Assembly (NCBI GenBank): GCA_963826105.1
Contig: CAWGWA010000008.1
Location: 1-64,000, forward strand
DNA: 64,000 nucleotides
Origin: WHTI01 sp963826105
GTDB lineage: Bacteria > Actinomycetota > CADDZG01 > WHSQ01
Reading direction: 5' to 3'
Within the stretch, counting starts at the first letter, position 1, and every line of letters begins with the position of its first letter. A program made the position numbers and the translations under genes. This document shows positions 62,776-64,000 of the stretch, in pieces. Under the pieces are notes generated by a model. It had not been told where the DNA came from and searched no databases. It saw nothing but the letters and a program-made list of their open reading frames with translations.

Positions 62776-64000
62776 TTAGCCTTCGAGTTGGTCGGGGAGG
62801 TCGTTCTCGAAAAGCACGATGTCGCCGGCTCGCAGGATCTGGCTCATGCGTTCGGTGGCGGCGGCGAGGGTGTCGAAGGTCTCGACCTGAGCCCGGCCCC
62901 CCTTCGCGCCGGCGACTATCGCATCCCGGTTCACGCGCGCGACGACCAGGAGGTGGTCGGCGACCGCTCCCGCTTGTCGACCGAACTCCCTGTTGGCGCT
63001 CTCCTGCAGCTCCCCGAGCTCGATGATCCCGGGGGTGACGACGACCTTCGTGGCTCCCTCCATCGAGGCGAGCACTTCGAGCGCGGCGGCGGCGCCCTCG
63101 GGGTTGGAGTTGTAAGCGTCGTCGATGACGGTCACTCCGCCGGCACCGTGGATCAGTTGCAGGCGATGCTCCACCGGCTCGAGTTCGGCAGCGGAGGCGG
63201 CCATCTCCGTCAGTGACCGACCGGAGGCCAGCCCGACGCCGACCGCCGCGAGGACGTGGCCGACCGAGTGACGCCCGAGGAGGCGAGTGGAGAATGGAAC
63301 GCTCTCCCCTCCCGACGTGACCGTGAACGAGGTGCCCGAGGGCGAGTAGGCGATCTCGCTCGCGGTGACGCCGGGACGTCCCTCGGGCCCGATCCCGTAC
63401 CGGACGACCCGCACATGCGAGGTTCCGTCGGCCAGCGTTCTGACCTCCGGATCGTCCACGTTCATCACCGCGGTGCCGTCCGCGGGGAGGTCACGAACCA
63501 CTTCGTACTTGCTGCGGCGGATCGCATCCATGGATCCGAAGCGCTCCAGATGAGCGGGCCCGATCGCGGTCAGCACGCCGATGCTCGGAGTCACGAAGTT
63601 CATCAACTCGGCGATCTCACCCTCGCCGTACGCGCCCATCTCGACGATGAGATATCTGTGCCCCGGGCTCAGGTGCTCGTTGATCGTCCGGCAGACGCCG
63701 AGCGGCGTGTTGAACGACCCGGGCGTCGCGAGGACCCGATCGGCCGGGCCGAGCAACCGGGCGATCACGTTCTTCGTAGACGTCTTGCCGAACGAGCCGG
63801 TGACGCCGACGACCAACGGGGCAACGTCGGCAAGCCGCTGACTGGCGGCACGAAGGAACCGAGCGTTGATAGCGCTCTGCACCGGCGTCATCAGGGCGTC
63901 CCCGAGAAGAAGGACGCGGGGAGAGAAGACGAAGACGACCCCTGTCATCACCGCCCAGGTGATCACGTCGTAGGGCCATCCTCCGAACGCGACGTGCATG
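62776..64000 (-). CDS. murF: MurF-type Mur ligase with N-terminal membrane segment (reaches window edge)
   Basis: Mur ligase adding D-Ala-D-Ala to UDP-MurNAc-tripeptide. ATP loop GVTGSFGKTSTKN at about residues 65-77, the central FNTPLGVCRTIN and LIVEMGAYGEGEI, then IGPAHLERFGS and VIDDAYNSNPEG, all typical of MurF. The N-terminus is unusual: YDVITWAVMTGVVFVF looks like a membrane segment and there is no full MurF domain 1. The ATG at 63999 may be internal, with the gene going on past the window. It lies 1.3 kb from ddl, whose product it uses. Confidence 0.85.
   Translation of the reverse strand, partial: MHVAFGGWPYDVITWAVMTGVVFVFSPRVLLLGDALMTPVQSAINARFLRAASQRLADVAPLVVGVTGSFGKTSTKNVIARLLGPADRVLATPGSFNTPLGVCRTINEHLSPGHRYLIVEMGAYGEGEIAELMNFVTPSIGVLTAIGPAHLERFGSMDAIRRSKYEVVRDLPADGTAVMNVDDPEVRTLADGTSHVRVVRYGIGPEGRPGVTASEIAYSPSGTSFTVTSGGESVPFSTRLLGRHSVGHVLAAVGVGLASGRSLTEMAASAAELEPVEHRLQLIHGAGGVTVIDDAYNSNPEGAAAALEVLASMEGATKVVVTPGIIELGELQESANREFGRQAGAVADHLLVVARVNRDAIVAGAKGGRAQVETFDTLAAATERMSQILRAGDIVLFENDLPDQLEG

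Noticed and set aside
1..64000. CRISPR arrays, insertion sequences, prophage or integrase genes
   Set aside because: No direct-repeat array, transposase, integrase or phage structural gene is visible on either strand.

Overview
The window comes from a high-GC bacterium that is almost certainly an actinobacterium (Actinomycetota) of a lineage I cannot place more precisely. The evidence is gene content and order. There is an argS-lysA-hom-thrC-thrB-...-rho cluster. PdtaS, a small biotin carrier, an RsrA-type anti-sigma factor and a SigR/SigH-type sigma factor lie in the same order as in mycobacteria. There are also a BldD-like regulator, an RsbW/SigF pair and a bacterial Ku. Genes are tightly packed, with many ATGA/GTGA start-stop overlaps and several convergent pairs that share their stop codons.

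The sequence looks like a long-read assembly. Many conserved genes carry single-base indels, several of them one base too many in a homopolymer run. Positions 1 to about 4,570 are visibly richer in G+C, carry far more frame breaks, and encode genes of a Solirubrobacter-like type: an esterase, YbaK, a wax-ester synthase/DGAT, an RlpA-like wall protein behind a c-di-AMP riboswitch, and DNA polymerase IV. At about 4,570 the polymerase IV frame runs into the 5' part of rho. This is best read as a chimeric join between two genomes.

Layout of the rest. 4.6-16.7 kb: a minus-strand biosynthetic block (argS, phzF-like, lysA, hom, thrC, thrB, cyclic 2,3-diphosphoglycerate synthetase, 2-phosphoglycerate kinase, transaldolase, rho). 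16.7-26.6 kb: tRNA-Arg, a large secreted metalloprotease, a PadR pair with its operator, LVIVD, DUF389 and MFS proteins, and GNATs. 26.6-34.5 kb: the menaquinone genes menB-A-C-D on plus and menF-G with a MerR regulator on minus. 34.6-45 kb: a lone E2-type acyltransferase, an ABC-2 exporter, YbaK, threonine aldolase, an M14 carboxypeptidase, glpX and an NlpC/P60 hydrolase. 45-53.5 kb: BldD-like, Ku, RsbW/SigF, a metzincin, a UvrD-like helicase behind a LexA-type box, PdtaS and a phosphoesterase. 53.5-64 kb: two enoyl-CoA hydratases, a biotin carrier, BKACE, an acyl-CoA carboxylase beta subunit, upp, RsrA/SigR, Ddl and MurF.

The most notable feature is the complete two-enzyme pathway for cyclic 2,3-diphosphoglycerate, a solute known from thermophilic methanogens. 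Its genes are joined by ATGA overlaps to a transaldolase and sit inside the thr-rho housekeeping operon. Other leads are a c-di-AMP riboswitch, a BldD-like regulator keeping a near-canonical c-di-GMP signature, an ArgRS without its HIGH histidines, and an E2 catalytic domain with no lipoyl domain.
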